Positions 23,690-35,400 of a stretch of 64,000 bases of DNA are shown in pieces. The DNA comes from Carnegiea gigantea (taxonomy: Eukaryota > Streptophyta > Magnoliopsida > Caryophyllales > Cactaceae): NCBI GenBank assembly GCA_029747015.1, contig JAKOGI010000003.1, forward strand, positions 1 through 64,000, written 5' to 3'. The position numbers were made by a program, and so were the translations under genes. The notes below the pieces were generated by a model. The model did no database searches, was not told the origin of the DNA, and saw only the letters and a program-made list of their open reading frames with translations. Within the stretch, counting starts at the first letter, position 1. The number at the start of each line of letters is the position of its first letter.

Positions 23690-23990
23690 ATCAGTGTATA
23701 CCGCAACCAATAGGACATCCTACGTACTCGCATCTCTTTTATAAAAGGAGAGGTAGAGTGCTGAGAAGGGACACGATCATTTGAGCATTCTTGAGCAAAG
23801 GAGAAATCGAGATTCTCCCTTTCTCTATGAGCAAGCGTCTTTAATGATCTTAGGTTAAATTCCACTTCAAGCTTTTCATTATAATATTTCCACTTTCAAA
23901 CTTTCAATAAAAGAAGTTTTTTCAGTGGAAAACATTATTCAATTAAACCTTATGTCTTAAATATTATAATTTTTTAATTAAAGTCTCATT
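23690..23990 (+). promoter_or_regulatory. putative pararetrovirus intergenic promoter
   Basis: A TATA box (TTTTATAAAAGGAGAGG) lies at about 23737-23753, followed by a leader starting near GAGGTAGAGTGCTGAG. Its place after the last viral frame fits the pregenomic-RNA promoter of a caulimovirid. Boundaries are estimated. Confidence 0.45.
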
Positions 23991-25195
23991 ATCCTTTAAA
24001 ATATATAAAACTTGATTAATGATTACAGCCCGAGGTGGAAAACGAAACGGATCTATGTTGTACATGATCTAAGGAAGGAGTGGTTGAAATTCGCAACATC
24101 CATAAACTGGAAGTTAGAGGAACACCAGAGTCCAACACCGACTAAGTTCAGGTAATGGGCAAAACTCTCTAATTAAGTTTTAATTATTTTACTAAGCATG
24201 GTGAGCCGTCAATAACAGCAAATATAATATTTATGATATAAATAGTAGATTATGATAACTAGTGTCAGAAAAGTCATTATAAAAAATTTAAACAAAAATA
24301 TAAGTTTAGTTTTATCAAAGAGTCTCAAAAATTTGAGTATTTACACTTTAAACTTTATTTTGAGCAAAAATAGCAAATTCAGAAAATTCAGGGTCTAAAT
24401 TACAAAGAAAAATTTTAAAAAGTAACTGTTTCGAAAAATATTAACCTCCTATTAATAGCTTACCTAAAATAATAGGTACTTGAAAATACATTCTGAAAAA
24501 ATTAACCCCGAAAAATTATTTTCATAGAATTCAAGATACCTCAGAGTTACAAATTGCTTAATTTCCATTCCTTTTCATTCTTGCAAGAAAAATATCATTC
24601 CTTTTCATTCAATTCTATTTCTTCTTAGCTCATTTCGTTCCTTTTCATTCCATACATGTTCCTCCCTCACAAGAAGAACAAACCCTTTTGGGGGAAGATT
24701 TGAACATTTTTTTTGAAGCCCTTAATTCCTTTGCTATTATAATAAGATGATTTATAAGAAGGCAATGATCTTTTGCTTAGTAAATTATAATTAGAATAAT
24801 TTCTGCATTAGTTCCCAAACCTTCGTAAAACAAATATCTATATCGAATTTATGTAAGTTGCATACGTTTAAATCTCCCAAATCCTACTTTAGCGGATGTT
24901 ACACAAGCTTACCTCATACATATTCTCCTACATTGCAGTATGTGCGTTTTGCGATAATTTTGTTCTAACTTCTTACGCAGCTTTCTTCACAGTTTTAAAT
25001 GAAAGAATCGCAAGTCGAAAAATTTACAAACTGAACACGTTGCAGATTAACTCAAATTCATAATTTAACAACTAAATACAAACATTAAACCAGGCTCCTT
25101 GAACCATCTCACCTGTTTATTAGTACAACATGCAACTTTCTGCATAGACAAAGAGAAGATCATGATGATCATGATTGATTATGATAGCTTCATTA
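23990..25195. other. AT-rich intergenic, 3' flank of sHSP gene 2
   Basis: No gene recognised. Contains a repeated CCTTTTCATTC motif near 24560-24650. Confidence 0.5.
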
Positions 25196-25199
25196 GCAT

Positions 25200-25673
25200 T
25201 TAATTACCAGAGACCTCAATGGTCTTAACCTCAGGCTTCTTTGGCTCCTCCTTCGGAACAATCACAGTGAGGACTCCATTCTCCATGGTGGCCTTGACCT
25301 GATCCATCTTGACATTCTCAGGGAGGCGAAACCTACGCAGGAACTTGCCACTGCTCCTCTCCACACGATGCCACTTGTCATTCTTATCCCCCTTCTCCCT
25401 GCTTCTCTCTCCGCTTATCCGGAGTATCCTTCCATCTTCTACCTCCACCTTCACCTCCTCCCTCTTCAGCCCCGGGAGGTCCAACTTGAAGATGTGAGCT
25501 TCCGGGGTCTCCTTCCAGTCCACCCTCGGAGTCACAAAGCCTGATGTCTCCTGAGCCAATGGCACATTAGACAGCGCGGTTGAAAAGAACCCTTGGAAGG
25601 GGTCCCAGAGGTCGAGGGAGAAGGGGTCCAACACATTGGTTCTTTGCCCAAACAAGCCAGGAATAAGGGACAT
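25200..25673 (-). CDS. class I cytosolic small heat-shock protein (17-18 kDa)
   Basis: An intronless 157-codon gene. It starts [13 protein letters not shown] and has the class [12 protein letters not shown] motif, a short linker, and the alpha-crystallin domain from about residue 50: [20 protein letters not shown], then [40 protein letters not shown] and GVLTVIVPK. It ends TIEVSGN, with the I-x-V anchor. All conserved blocks are intact and the length is normal. It is a close paralogue of the gene at 14446-14922, differing mostly in the N-terminal arm, which sets substrate preference and oligomer form in this family. Role: ATP-independent cytosolic chaperone. Confidence 0.96.
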   Translation of the reverse strand: MSLIPGLFGQRTNVLDPFSLDLWDPFQGFFSTALSNVPLAQETSGFVTPRVDWKETPEAHIFKLDLPGLKREEVKVEVEDGRILRISGERSREKGDKNDKWHRVERSSGKFLRRFRLPENVKMDQVKATMENGVLTVIVPKEEPKKPEVKTIEVSGN

Positions 25674-25880
25674 TTTTGGTTCTGGAGCGGGTTTTGAAAC
25701 TTTGGTTGCGATACAAATGCTTGAATGTTGGCTACTTGACGGAAAGCAAGTGTTATAAGAACCCTATATATAGTGCCAGTTTGGGAGCCTGGAAGACAAT
25801 TCTAGTGCTTGGCCACACCTACCATGATCGAGAAAAAGAAAGAAGAGGATTCTCGTTCTTTCAGGGCTTTTCTTTTTCAC
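25674..25880 (-). promoter_or_regulatory. promoter of sHSP gene 2
   Basis: On the minus strand a TATA box (CTATATATAGGG) lies at about 25763-25774, about 95 bp before the ATG. Upstream, imperfect heat-shock-type GAA/TTC modules occur around 25789-25801 (GAAGACAATTCTAG on the + strand) and 25836-25862 (AGAAGAGGATTCTCGTTC). These are weaker than those of sHSP gene 1. Confidence 0.6.
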
Positions 25881-26277
25881 CAATTTCCTTTCTTTTAAAA
25901 ACTGGTTTCTAAAGCGAAGTAGAACAAACAGGGGGCTTCTGGTTGGTTCCTTGCTGTTCATCTTTCCTCAATTCATCATGTTGTTGATGTTTTTGCAAAG
26001 CGGAGTACTTTCCACATCTCATTATCACTATACCTAATTTTTTAAAATAAATTATGGTTACTGCCATTATAGAGACTCTTGTATAAAGTTAATCTTACCT
26101 CAGAGGTAGTGTGATAAGAACATATTTAGAATAACTTTTAAATAAGTTATTAGACACCCACTAATTAAGAATTCACTCTAAATTACATTATTAATCTTAT
26201 AATCCTGTGATTTATCAATAAAACTAAATCAATTACATTAATACATTTAGATAAGTGATTTTCACACAAAGTACCAC

Positions 26278-26860
26278 CAGGGGTGAGAATGGGGCGAATA
26301 TGGGGTGGATTTAGCTATACCCTCACTCATACACATACAAATACCCATATGCATTAGGTATAATGGCTATGCGGATCTCATTGTGGTACATATAGACCGA
26401 AAGGAATTAAACCCATTTTGTACCTACATTCAACATAAAATAGTCAATATGCTATAGCAACTTCAAGTTTTCAACAACATATTATATCACACCAAATATA
26501 ACTAAAAGTTTCTAAATTCAAGCAACAAATTAACACTTGACAATTACAGTTTCTAACAAACTGTCTCACTAGAGTTTTGAATATAATACAACCCAAAAGC
26601 AACTAGCAAAATATCCAAGTCTAAACAACGAACTAAAACTCTAAACAAACGGGTATTGATCTTATATGGGATGGATATGAGGAGGGTATGCCGGTACGGG
26701 CTTGGTATTGATAAAATGGGTATGAGGTATGTATGAGATGGCTACCTTTATCCATACTCATACCCATATGCATACCTATTTTAGCAATATCTATCCATAC
26801 TTTTTTTTGTCATTTTCAATATTCATATCCATACTCATACTCATGCTCGTTGGGGGGCGA
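26278..26860. repeat. repeat element rich in CATACCCAT / GGGTATG
   Basis: Starts near AGGGGTGAGAATGGGGCG and ends in a run of degenerate CATACTCATACCCATATGC units. Composition resembles non-autonomous hAT-like elements of plants; the right terminus is unclear and no target duplication was found. Confidence 0.45.
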
Positions 26861-26994
26861 GTTTCGTAGGTTTGGAGCAAGTACGGATTTTTTTGTTGGC
26901 CCCCTTCCCTTGCTTCTCAAACCCCTTCAGAACATGATTTATCTAATCAACCCATGTATATGCACACAAAAAATCAGAGAAGAAAGAGAAACTC

Positions 26995-27345
26995 TTCAGC
27001 CTTAATGCTCTTAACCTCAGGCTTCTCCTTCTCCACCTTAGGAACTATAACAGCAACCACTAAGTACCCCATCATCCAAGCATGCCTTCACCACATCCAA
27101 CTCGGCATTTTCGGGCAACCGGAACCGCTAGAGAAACTCCCCATAGCTCCGCTCAACACAGTGCCACTGGTCAGTCGTCTTCTCTTGTTCCTTGCATCGC
27201 TCTCCACTTATTTTGAATATCCGACCCTCTTCCATTTCCACCTTCAGTTCCTCTTTCTTTATTGCGGGAAGATGAGCCTTGAATGTATAAGCCTCCGGAG
27301 TCTCCTTTCAGTCGATCCTATCCAAGCAAAGCGGGCTGTCTCGTG
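26995..27345 (-). pseudogene. broken class I sHSP copy
   Basis: On the minus strand the alpha-crystallin domain is readable: [20 protein letters not shown], then [20 protein letters not shown] and RFRLPENAELDVVKACLDDG. The Trp codon before KETPEA is TGA, an Arg codon in the FLRRF block is TAG, and a frameshift after GVL throws the end out of frame. The N-terminal arm is not recognisable. It lies 1.3 kb from sHSP gene 2, same strand, consistent with local duplication and decay. No functional product expected. Confidence 0.9.
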
Positions 27346-27489
27346 GGCTGCTGTAGATGGGCTCGGCAGATTATGGACCAGGGGTGATGGGGTTAAGAGC
27401 ATTTTCAGTGGTGAGTTAATTTTTCAACTCATCAGTAAAGGTCTACATCTATCACATCAGTATGTGAGCCAACTTTTTGGCTCATAAAC

Positions 27490-28022
27490 TTCTCTCTCTC
27501 GAATGCAGGGCTTGAATTTGGCAAGTCTAGAGAAGAGTTCATGATACAAAATAACACCCAATTATAAAAAATCTCATAATAGGAACAAGTTATATTTTTT
27601 TATCCCTACTAATTTCAAACCAGAATTTGATGACTTGGCAACCTTGGATTGTAGGTAATTCTTTATTTTTATTTTATTAATAATCACTAGCATTTTTCAT
27701 ACCGGTGCGATTTACATTAATTTTCAGAAGTTTTTAATTGCAGTAATTGCTACATTTATATCATATAATGCATTATTTTTGGTAATACTAGGAGTGATGT
27801 TAGCAATATAATATAATGAATCATCATAATTAAAACATTATATCTTTTTTTTTGAAAAAAATCTTTCAAATTGTAGTTAACTTTATAAAATATTTTTTTT
27901 GGGAAAGAAAATTTTGCATATGTGATTTACTAACTTGCATTTTAACAAACAAAAATTATTAATTATCTTGAAAATTTTGTAGGAGTGACATGTGCTAAAA
28001 ATTTAGGAGGGTTTGTTTTCTT
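27490..28022. other. AT-rich intergenic, no gene seen
   Basis: No supported feature. Confidence 0.5.

Positions 28023-28114
<92 letters not shown>
28023..28114. repeat. (CA)n-(TA)n microsatellite
   Basis: A short CA run is followed by an uninterrupted TA run of over 70 bp ending near 28114. Confidence 0.98.
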
Positions 28115-28117
<3 letters not shown>

Positions 28118-28767
28118 CAAAATGGAAAAAATAACCTCCACCTTGCCTACTACCACCCCACTCACCACTGCCGCCATACCTAACACTGCTTAGTCTATCA
28201 CGCCCACTAACAACCAGTGGTTCAGCCAGCGGCGCCTCACACTACCTCTCAACCACTAGTCATCCCCTTCCTCCCCCCTACTCAAATCCTCCAATGATCT
28301 CCCCCACTCCCATAGTCTCGTACTCCATAGACCACCAATGCTGCTACCACCACTACCCGGCGCCAGCGAACTAGATAATCCCCACCATAACAATAAGCGA
28401 AAACGCCCTAAACCCAGAATCCAAACTCCGCCCATTCTTTTCAAGTCCTTGAATTAGAGGATAATTGCCTTTCACTGCCTCCATTCTTCTTGTTTGTCTC
28501 TTCACCACTAAATTTTTATCAAATTTATTTAACCCCTGATTTGATTACAAATCCAATAATTGAAGGGTGGGCGAACAAAGAGAGATTGAGAGGGGGCCAA
28601 ATTCGGGCCGCACGGGGAGATAGGAGAGAGAAAGAGTTTGGGTTTGGTCACCGATGGGGGTTATGGATTTGCCCGCAAAGAATAGTGGTGGACGTGTCGT
28701 GGGCTTTGGGAGTGGGGGATGAGAGAGAGGGAAAGAGGCTATGGGGGGCTTTGGGTAAATAGATGGG
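28115..28767. other. no gene supported; C-rich then G-rich segment
   Basis: 28135-28440 is rich in CCACC/CACCAC and opens on the minus strand for 62 codons, Gly/Trp-rich. 28590-28760 is G-rich. Neither half shows a known domain. Confidence 0.35.
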
Positions 28768-29713
28768 CAGGGGCGGATTTATGTAGAGTCTACCCCTACT
28801 TTTAAAAAATATTTAATTGACTGATTTGAGGTATTTGAAAAAAATTACGGATGGATATCCCAAAAAGGGGCCCAAACAAACCTTAGATACATTTACATGG
28901 AAGTGGACCGACCCAAGCATGTCAATTAAGCAAAGGAAATTCAGCCTACTAACATTTCCCTTTAAAAAAAAAAAAAGTATTAGTTAAAAACAGACAAAGG
29001 TCAACCCCTCTTTGCTTCTCACACACCTTCTCTGGCTATCTCAGACTCGCCATCTCGAACACCGAGCAGTAGCCGCCGACCACCACATCAGGCACACCGA
29101 TCACCGAAAGGTGACATTATCACGGTGCTGCCACAACCACACACTCGCGCTCACGCACTACACAAACTGCATACATGCAGGGTAGGGTTTCTGTCTAACT
29201 GGTTGGAGATTTCAATCTTGAACTTTTTTTTTTTTTTTTGGGGCTTGAATTACTTAGTCACACAAGTCAAATTTGATGATTTACACTTTTGCTTGAACGG
29301 TTGAATTCTTTGATGTGCTGTGAAATTGAATTGTCTGTTTTCTCTGAGTATGAGCACGACATTGAAGGACCACCTAAACTACCACTGTGATTACTGTAGC
29401 CTCTCGCCTCCAACGCCTAGTATGCAAGTGCCCTTGAACCTGATTTTCCATCATTTATGTCATTAGCGTATTTGAGATCTTCACTGGGTACCCACCTATG
29501 AAGTCCATTGGTCGAAATTATTTGTTAGTAATTTTTGCTTACAATTCTTAATTTTAGATTTTTAGTTCTTCTGAATCTATTATCATATTTTGCACTGAAT
29601 TTGGAAAATCTATGGGTATTGAACGACTATTGTTTAAACTTTATTTCTAGTAGACATGGCGATGAATGTTCCGAGGTGGACCCCCCTGGTCTGAGAGTTT
29701 AGATCCGTCACTG
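28768..29713. mobile_element. hAT-like non-autonomous element (CAGGGGCGGA ends)
   Basis: The left end is CAGGGGCGGATTTA; the right end on the other strand is CAGTGACGGATCTA, imperfect inverted repeats of the Ac/hAT kind. Flanking 8-mers TAGATGGG and GAGACAGG match at 5 of 8 positions, a possibly decayed target duplication. The 946-bp interior has no transposase. Confidence 0.65.
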
Positions 29714-29809
29714 GAGACAGGTGGCTAGGTGCTGGCTTGGGAGGGGGGTAGTACGTTGTGGCCGACACTAGAAGGGAAGTGGTGATGGTGGCACCTAGGG
29801 TGGTGGCTA

Positions 29810-30930
29810 GACCTATCAGTTCAGGCAGGCAGGTTAAATATGGGATGGATGTGTTTCGAATTCGGATAAAATACAGGCATGCGTATTTTAATTTTATGGG
29901 ATTCAGGTCAATTCAAGGGGTTTGGAGTGCATTTTTAGTGAATTATTTTTCTTTTTGTCAAAATCAAAATCTCGACATATTTATTACTTAAAATCGTCTG
30001 CATTTAATGAACAAGTATTGTAATTGTAATTTTTTAAAAGAATATCAAAAATTTTCAAAATTTTCAATATGATATATGAATATCATGTACGGATGGACAA
30101 TAAATCATGTTTGGGTGGGTTGGTCTATATATTAAAATATTAAGAATGGGTCTGGTCATTCATGGGCCGACCCATCTGGCACACGTTAATGGGTCGGAGT
30201 TGTTCGACCTGTTTATAACTTATTTAATTATTCGTTATTTTGTTAATTAACCTATCATAATCTAGTTGAATATACTTTATTAGTAGGTCGATCCTAACAC
30301 GAACACAAGTTGGTCTATTACCCAACACTAACATTAAGTTCGAGATCAATTAGAAGAAAACCAAATGAAAGAATATTATAGACGTACAAGATATTATAAT
30401 TATCTATAACATCACAATTTTGGATTATTATACAATAATATTATTTAAAATGGATGAATTGTATTCATTTCACTAAGAATATAATCGTGTGACTGGGACA
30501 TTTTTAATACTTGTCTTATTCTTAATTGATTTTTTTAAAATTAGATAGTTACTTCATACCTATTTTCTAAAATTGTTCCATTTATAAGTTGGACATAACG
30601 TTATTTTATGAGAATGAATTTGGGAGAGAACAGCTACCATCGTCTAGTTTGCGAAGAGGTGCGATAATTATATAATGTCTTTTTAAACGATTCGTAATAA
30701 TGAAAAACTATTATTGTTAAGGAGAAAATTAAAGAAAAAATAAAAATAAGAACATGACATGCGAGTTGAGCGGGCATGTTCAGGTTGGGGTTCCGGTCGA
30801 GTTTAACCAAAAAGTTTACGCGTCTTTCGGGTTCAAGTTGAGAAAATCGTGTTCAAAATTCAAAATTTTCGGGCAAGTTCAGGTCCGATTTTGAGTCGGA
30901 TCAGTTTTTACCAAGTCTGGTGGTGGATGG
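29810..30930. repeat. degenerate GGGT/ACCC-rich dispersed repeats
   Basis: Contains blocks such as GGGTGGGTTGGTC, ATGGGCCGACCC and CAGGTCCGATTTTGAGTCGG separated by AT-rich sequence, resembling interiors of the hAT-like elements. Ends not determined. Confidence 0.35.
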
Positions 30931-31548
30931 GGGGCCAGCGTGGCAGTGGCAGTGGTATGGGGTTGGATGAGTTGTGTTTTTTCCCTTTTTTTTCACCATC
31001 ATCATCAAAACAAAAATGAAAAACTACCTGCTACGCTAGGTTATCAAGTCAGCAAGTACTATTTTGAAAAAAAGTCTTAACTTAGTGTTAACGGAGATTA
31101 AAAAATATGACTTGATGCCAGAATCGAAAAAATAATTCTATTTCGGGAATGAGATCGTCTAAAGAAAGATCAAGTGATCAGCAGTAGTTTGATACTAGTA
31201 AAATAAAGAATTAACTATTAGAAAAGTAATGGTGATTTCAATTCTTTATCATTTCTTTTTTTGTTCGTGATCGTCTCGCCTACGTGGGATAAGAATCTAG
31301 GAAAATTAAACAGACTTTTGATGAGTGTATTTGATATATCAGTGGGGTATAGGAAAATCAAATACTATTCATCAAATATGTTAATGTAAAAACAATTCTA
31401 GTATGTTAATATTATCATTAAATATTAATAATTACCATTTATCAAATTAATTATAAAATTAAACACACAATGAGAATGAAATTTAATAATTTAATTATGT
31501 AGTAGATATGAAGACATTTTGGATCACTAAACATTAATAAACACTATC
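30931..31548. other. AT-rich intergenic, no gene seen
   Basis: Left flank of the copia element. Confidence 0.4.
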
Positions 31549-31553
31549 AAAAC

Positions 31554-31909
31554 TGTTGATCAAGTGTAACGGTCATTTGATTATCCACATTAAGTGGACA
31601 GTTACAGGTTGATTAATTATGTATTAATCATCTGTATTAATCTCCTATCAATTACCAGTGTTGATGCTGATTAAAAGGAGCTAACTATGAGTCCAAGAGT
31701 TAGCAAAAAAGTGTGAATCTCCCTCTACCTCTCTCTGCTCTCTTTCACGTTAATCCCGTCATCATTTAGGGATTGGGTTTAGGATGTGACGCTTTATGGT
31801 GACTCTAGTAGCTACCGTCAATCCAGTTCACCACGTTCGTGAGCAGCACTCAACAGATAAGATCCGGACAATGTTTCCACATCAAGGAAAGTCCGTGTAT
31901 TGTCTCACA
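31554..31909 (+). repeat. 5' LTR of the decayed copia element
   Basis: Starts TGTTGATCAAGTG and ends GTCTCACA. It pairs with 38508-38863 (starts TGTTAATCGAGTG, ends GTCCCGCA); both are 356 bp with scattered differences. Confidence 0.92.
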
Positions 31910-31910
31910 G

Positions 31911-31923
31911 TGGTATTAGAGCC
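31911..31923 (+). other. copia primer-binding site
   Basis: TGGTATTAGAGCC, close to the common plant copia site TGGTATCAGAGC that pairs with initiator tRNA-Met. Confidence 0.85.
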
Positions 31924-32299
31924 ATGCCTGTATGATACTAGCTCCGACAAAACTTTGTTGCCCTTAGATCTCGGTTTTGATTATTTTTTTTTTATTGACT
32001 AATCTGGCTATTAAGTTTATATTATTCTGTGTGACATAATATTAAGCCAAACCAAGACTAATGATTTTGGTATACTGATACATGCCTAATTTAAGGTTAT
32101 TTTGTGTGAATTTATATTGTAGCTATATGCTAATGCTTTTTAGCAAAATCGAGAATGTTTGCTAAAATGTTAAGGTTTTATTTGTTAACAAAGCCAAGAT
32201 CTTTTAGCATAATGTTCTAAAGATTAGGCTACCCCATCTCCCCCTTAGACTTTAAGGTAGTAATGTAGATCTAGAACAAAGACTCATCAAAAGCCCACC

Positions 32300-33000
32300 C
32301 GAAACTCAGATATGGACTCTCAAGAACCCTAACGGACTTTTTCAGAATGGCCCTTGACCACCAGCTGCCCAATCAAGGCTACGCTTGCCGTATATCCACG
32401 CTGAACCCAAAACACAAAAAGGGGGGGAGGAAAAGGTAATCAGATATACCAAAACCAATCAGTTCCACCGGGAAGGACGGCGCTTGTGGTCACGCGCTGC
32501 TAGCGAATACTTCTTTTAGTCATTTTCTTCCTCCGTAAGCCCTTGCACGCCACCAATCTACTCATTTCCGTCACGGGGCCACACAAAACGCCGATTCAGC
32601 CGTGCATGTATGTCACACGCGGCCACAGAGGTGGCGCGTTGGGCAAGTGGACGGCCTCTGGTGGTGCATCAGTGGCCGATCTATACGTTGCTGGTGGTGG
32701 TTTTGTCGGAAGGTGAGTAGATGAAAGTCATAGGCTTGGTAGAGAATGGATTATCAGCGGTTTTTCATCATGTGGGTTGCAGTGTATTTCGAGGAACAAC
32801 GGTGCCCTGTGTCATAGGTGACACCGGAAAAGGGCCTTGGTGTGGTGGTTGTCTCGGTTGTTATATGAGAACAACCGTGATGTCTGAGGGCCGGCTGAGA
32901 GAGAGAGAGCCTTGGTGGGGGGGCGGTTAAAGAGAGAAAGAAGGGCTTCAATAAATGGATTGGAGGCCGAATGAATGGGGGGATGATATCGGATTTGGTC
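32300..33000. other. GC-rich segment inside copia leader
   Basis: Much richer in GC than the surrounding element, with short open frames on both strands but no recognisable domain. Could be a separate old insertion or a captured sequence; ends not found. Confidence 0.4.
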
Positions 33001-33178
33001 AATTTTTTTTAACACAATTTTTTTTGTTTTAAAATAATTATCAAGATTATTAGTCACGGCATGATTTCTGATTGAATTATAATTTAGTATAAGTTGATAT
33101 GGTTCATGCAGTTGGTTCATCCGTTAACTTAAGATTTCGAATTAGTTTCAATTTGGAATGCATGAATTCATTATAAAA

Positions 33179-34370
33179 ACATTAATATGTTTAATGTAGT
33201 ATATAAATTCTTTTTATATATGCATCAGCATGAAATTTTCATGCCGAGTGCTTGTAAATAATCAGTTGGATTGAAGCTATATGAATTTGTTTCATATATA
33301 AAATTAGTATGTATGTTGTAAATTTGTTTTACTCATATTCAATAAATATCTATGTGATATAAAGATCCCCCTACTCTGTAAATGAATGTTATACTTTATA
33401 ACTTATATTATATAAATATATTTTATATAATATTCATATATATGAATATGTTGCGTGATTTAATAATTTATGCAAATACATGAGCAGTTGTAAATTTGTT
33501 AATTGTTCTGTTATCGCTTTAGTTAATAAAAATGATTCATGAAGCTTTATATGAATAAGGTTCATACTATTATTTGGATGTATAGGGTATTTGATTATTT
33601 TATGAATTTGTTTCATGAATTTTAAATTTGCAATATTATATGAATATGTTTTATATAATTAGTGAGTTTCACTATGAATTCGTTTCATCCAAATTTTAAT
33701 ATTATATGGATCTGTTTTATATAATTAATTGCGATTAATATTTGGATATATTTTATGGTACAAATTATGTTGCATTCGATTACATTAGTATGTTTCATGT
33801 CAATTACCAATTAGTAGTATTATATAAATGTATTTTATATATACGAACTAAATAAGATGTAGTAAATTTGCTAATTGTTTTAGCATTTTTTCTTGCCCAA
33901 ATTAACGAATATGAATTCGTCCCATGTTTCTTATTAATTATATAATTTAGCAGTATTTTATGAATTCGTTTCATAAAATCTAAATTTATAAAATTATGAA
34001 TGTGTTTTATAATTTGTGAGTGACATTTGAATAAATTTCATGTTATCTATAATTACATAAATACGTTTTATATAATGTTCTTTGGGCTTTAAAGAATTTC
34101 TTTTGTAACATGCTATTATTCAAATATGTTTTACAATATAGATTCATTTTATTATATAAGTAGGTTTTATATAATAATCTGAATTTTATGATTGATATGT
34201 CATTGATAGAGTTTTAAATGACACATAAGTAGTTATATAAATTCGTCTTATGTAATGAGATAACTTCATGTAAATTTGGTTTACATGATAAAGTTGAATA
34301 TCTTTGTGATATTTCTAAAATGTTAATTCGTTTAACTATAAAGTTTTCCATAAATTTGGTTTTATGGAAA
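33179..34370. repeat. array of about 22 short hairpins with TNNGT loops
   Basis: Each unit is a 5-11 bp inverted repeat around a loop of usually five bases. Examples (arm-loop-arm): 33179 ACATTAA-TATGT-TTAATGT; 33278 TATATGAA-TTTGT-TTCATATA; 33346 ATATC-TATGT-GATAT; 33956 TTTTATGAA / TTCATAAAA, loop TTCGT; 34267 CATGTAAA / TTTACATG, loop TTTGG; 34297 AATATC-TTTGT-GATATT; 34345 TTTCCATAAA / TTTATGGAAA. Others start near 33200, 33228, 33318, 33408, 33550, 33602, 33636, 33674, 33702, 33821, 33991, 34053, 34150, 34223 and 34322. The stems differ in sequence but stay complementary, sometimes through G-T pairs. The array lies in the copia leader, before the gag relic. Confidence 0.8.
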
Positions 34371-34499
34371 TATGTGATAATTAAACTATAAAGACTTCTA
34401 ATGCATGTTTGTATGTGATAATTATGAGCATAGCGAAATTTTCGACCATGCGACATGAATGATGGAGTTTTTGATAATTTAATTATTTGATAATATGCC

Positions 34500-35400
34500 T
34501 AAGGTCCATCTTTTAAAATATATACTTCTAGATATGACAATTAACATACAGTTGGAAATTTGTTTACCAATAAAAACCTTGATAGCGTTGGCTATGACAG
34601 AAAGTGTCAGAAGATTCAGCTTCTTCTAAACGAGCATATCGAGAATGGATAGTGAGAGCAATATCGAGAAAACATAAAGGCATACCAAAAATGGCTCGAG
34701 AACGGATCAATCAACATGCTATACTTTGCCGTATTGCATCAATGACGATCTAGTGAAAAAATTGAAAGTTGTCCCACTGTTGAGTACATGTGGGATTAGT
34801 TTAGCATCACGTTCGTCCAGATTCATTTCCTCATAAAGTTTCGGACCTAAGGTTGGTATTGCAAAAAAGGGAAACGGGCCAAGGGAAATAAAGAGACGTA
34901 TATAGCACATGTGAAGTGTTATAACTCTGAAAATAAGGATCCTATGCCCAGAGTTGTTCTGAACCGATTAAGGTACCTTCTTTCACAGTTACTCCTGGAT
35001 AATATGTGTACTCCCAAGCATTCATTGCCGATTATGATCCTTAGTGGATTATAGACAAGGGAGCCACCAAGCACATAGTTCAGGATCAAGATGATTCCGT
35101 AAACTTTCATTCTTACCCGGTGGGTTCACAAATTGTCGTTTTAGGTAAACAATGATGAAGAAAATGTCTTTGAATTCAGGACATATCATCTGAAACTCCA
35201 TGAAAGGACTACGTCTCTTCTTCACGATCCGCTCTACACACCTGGGGTGTGATGTTCCCTTTTGTCTTTTGTTTATAAGATTAGTTTTTCTCTTTAATTT
35301 TCGTCCAGACGTCTTAGATATCGTATACAATGACAATTTGTTTGGCCATGTCACATAAAAAGGTGTTTTCAATGTTTTGGACAAAACAAGACATCTTCTA
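34500..35400 (+). pseudogene. copia gag and protease relic
   Basis: From about 34537 frames resemble a copia gag/protease, broken by stops. The protease site reads WIIDKGATKHIVQDQDD at 35045-35095, the family's D-S/T-G-A-x-x-H-I box with Lys in place of Ser. The rest is degraded. Confidence 0.65.

Noticed and set aside
26954..27487. 177-codon frame on the + strand
   Set aside because: It is the antisense of the broken sHSP copy; conserved sHSP blocks read only on the minus strand.
28039..28114. TA run as a possible large hairpin or cruciform
   Set aside because: Any TA microsatellite is self-complementary; no further structure supports a function.
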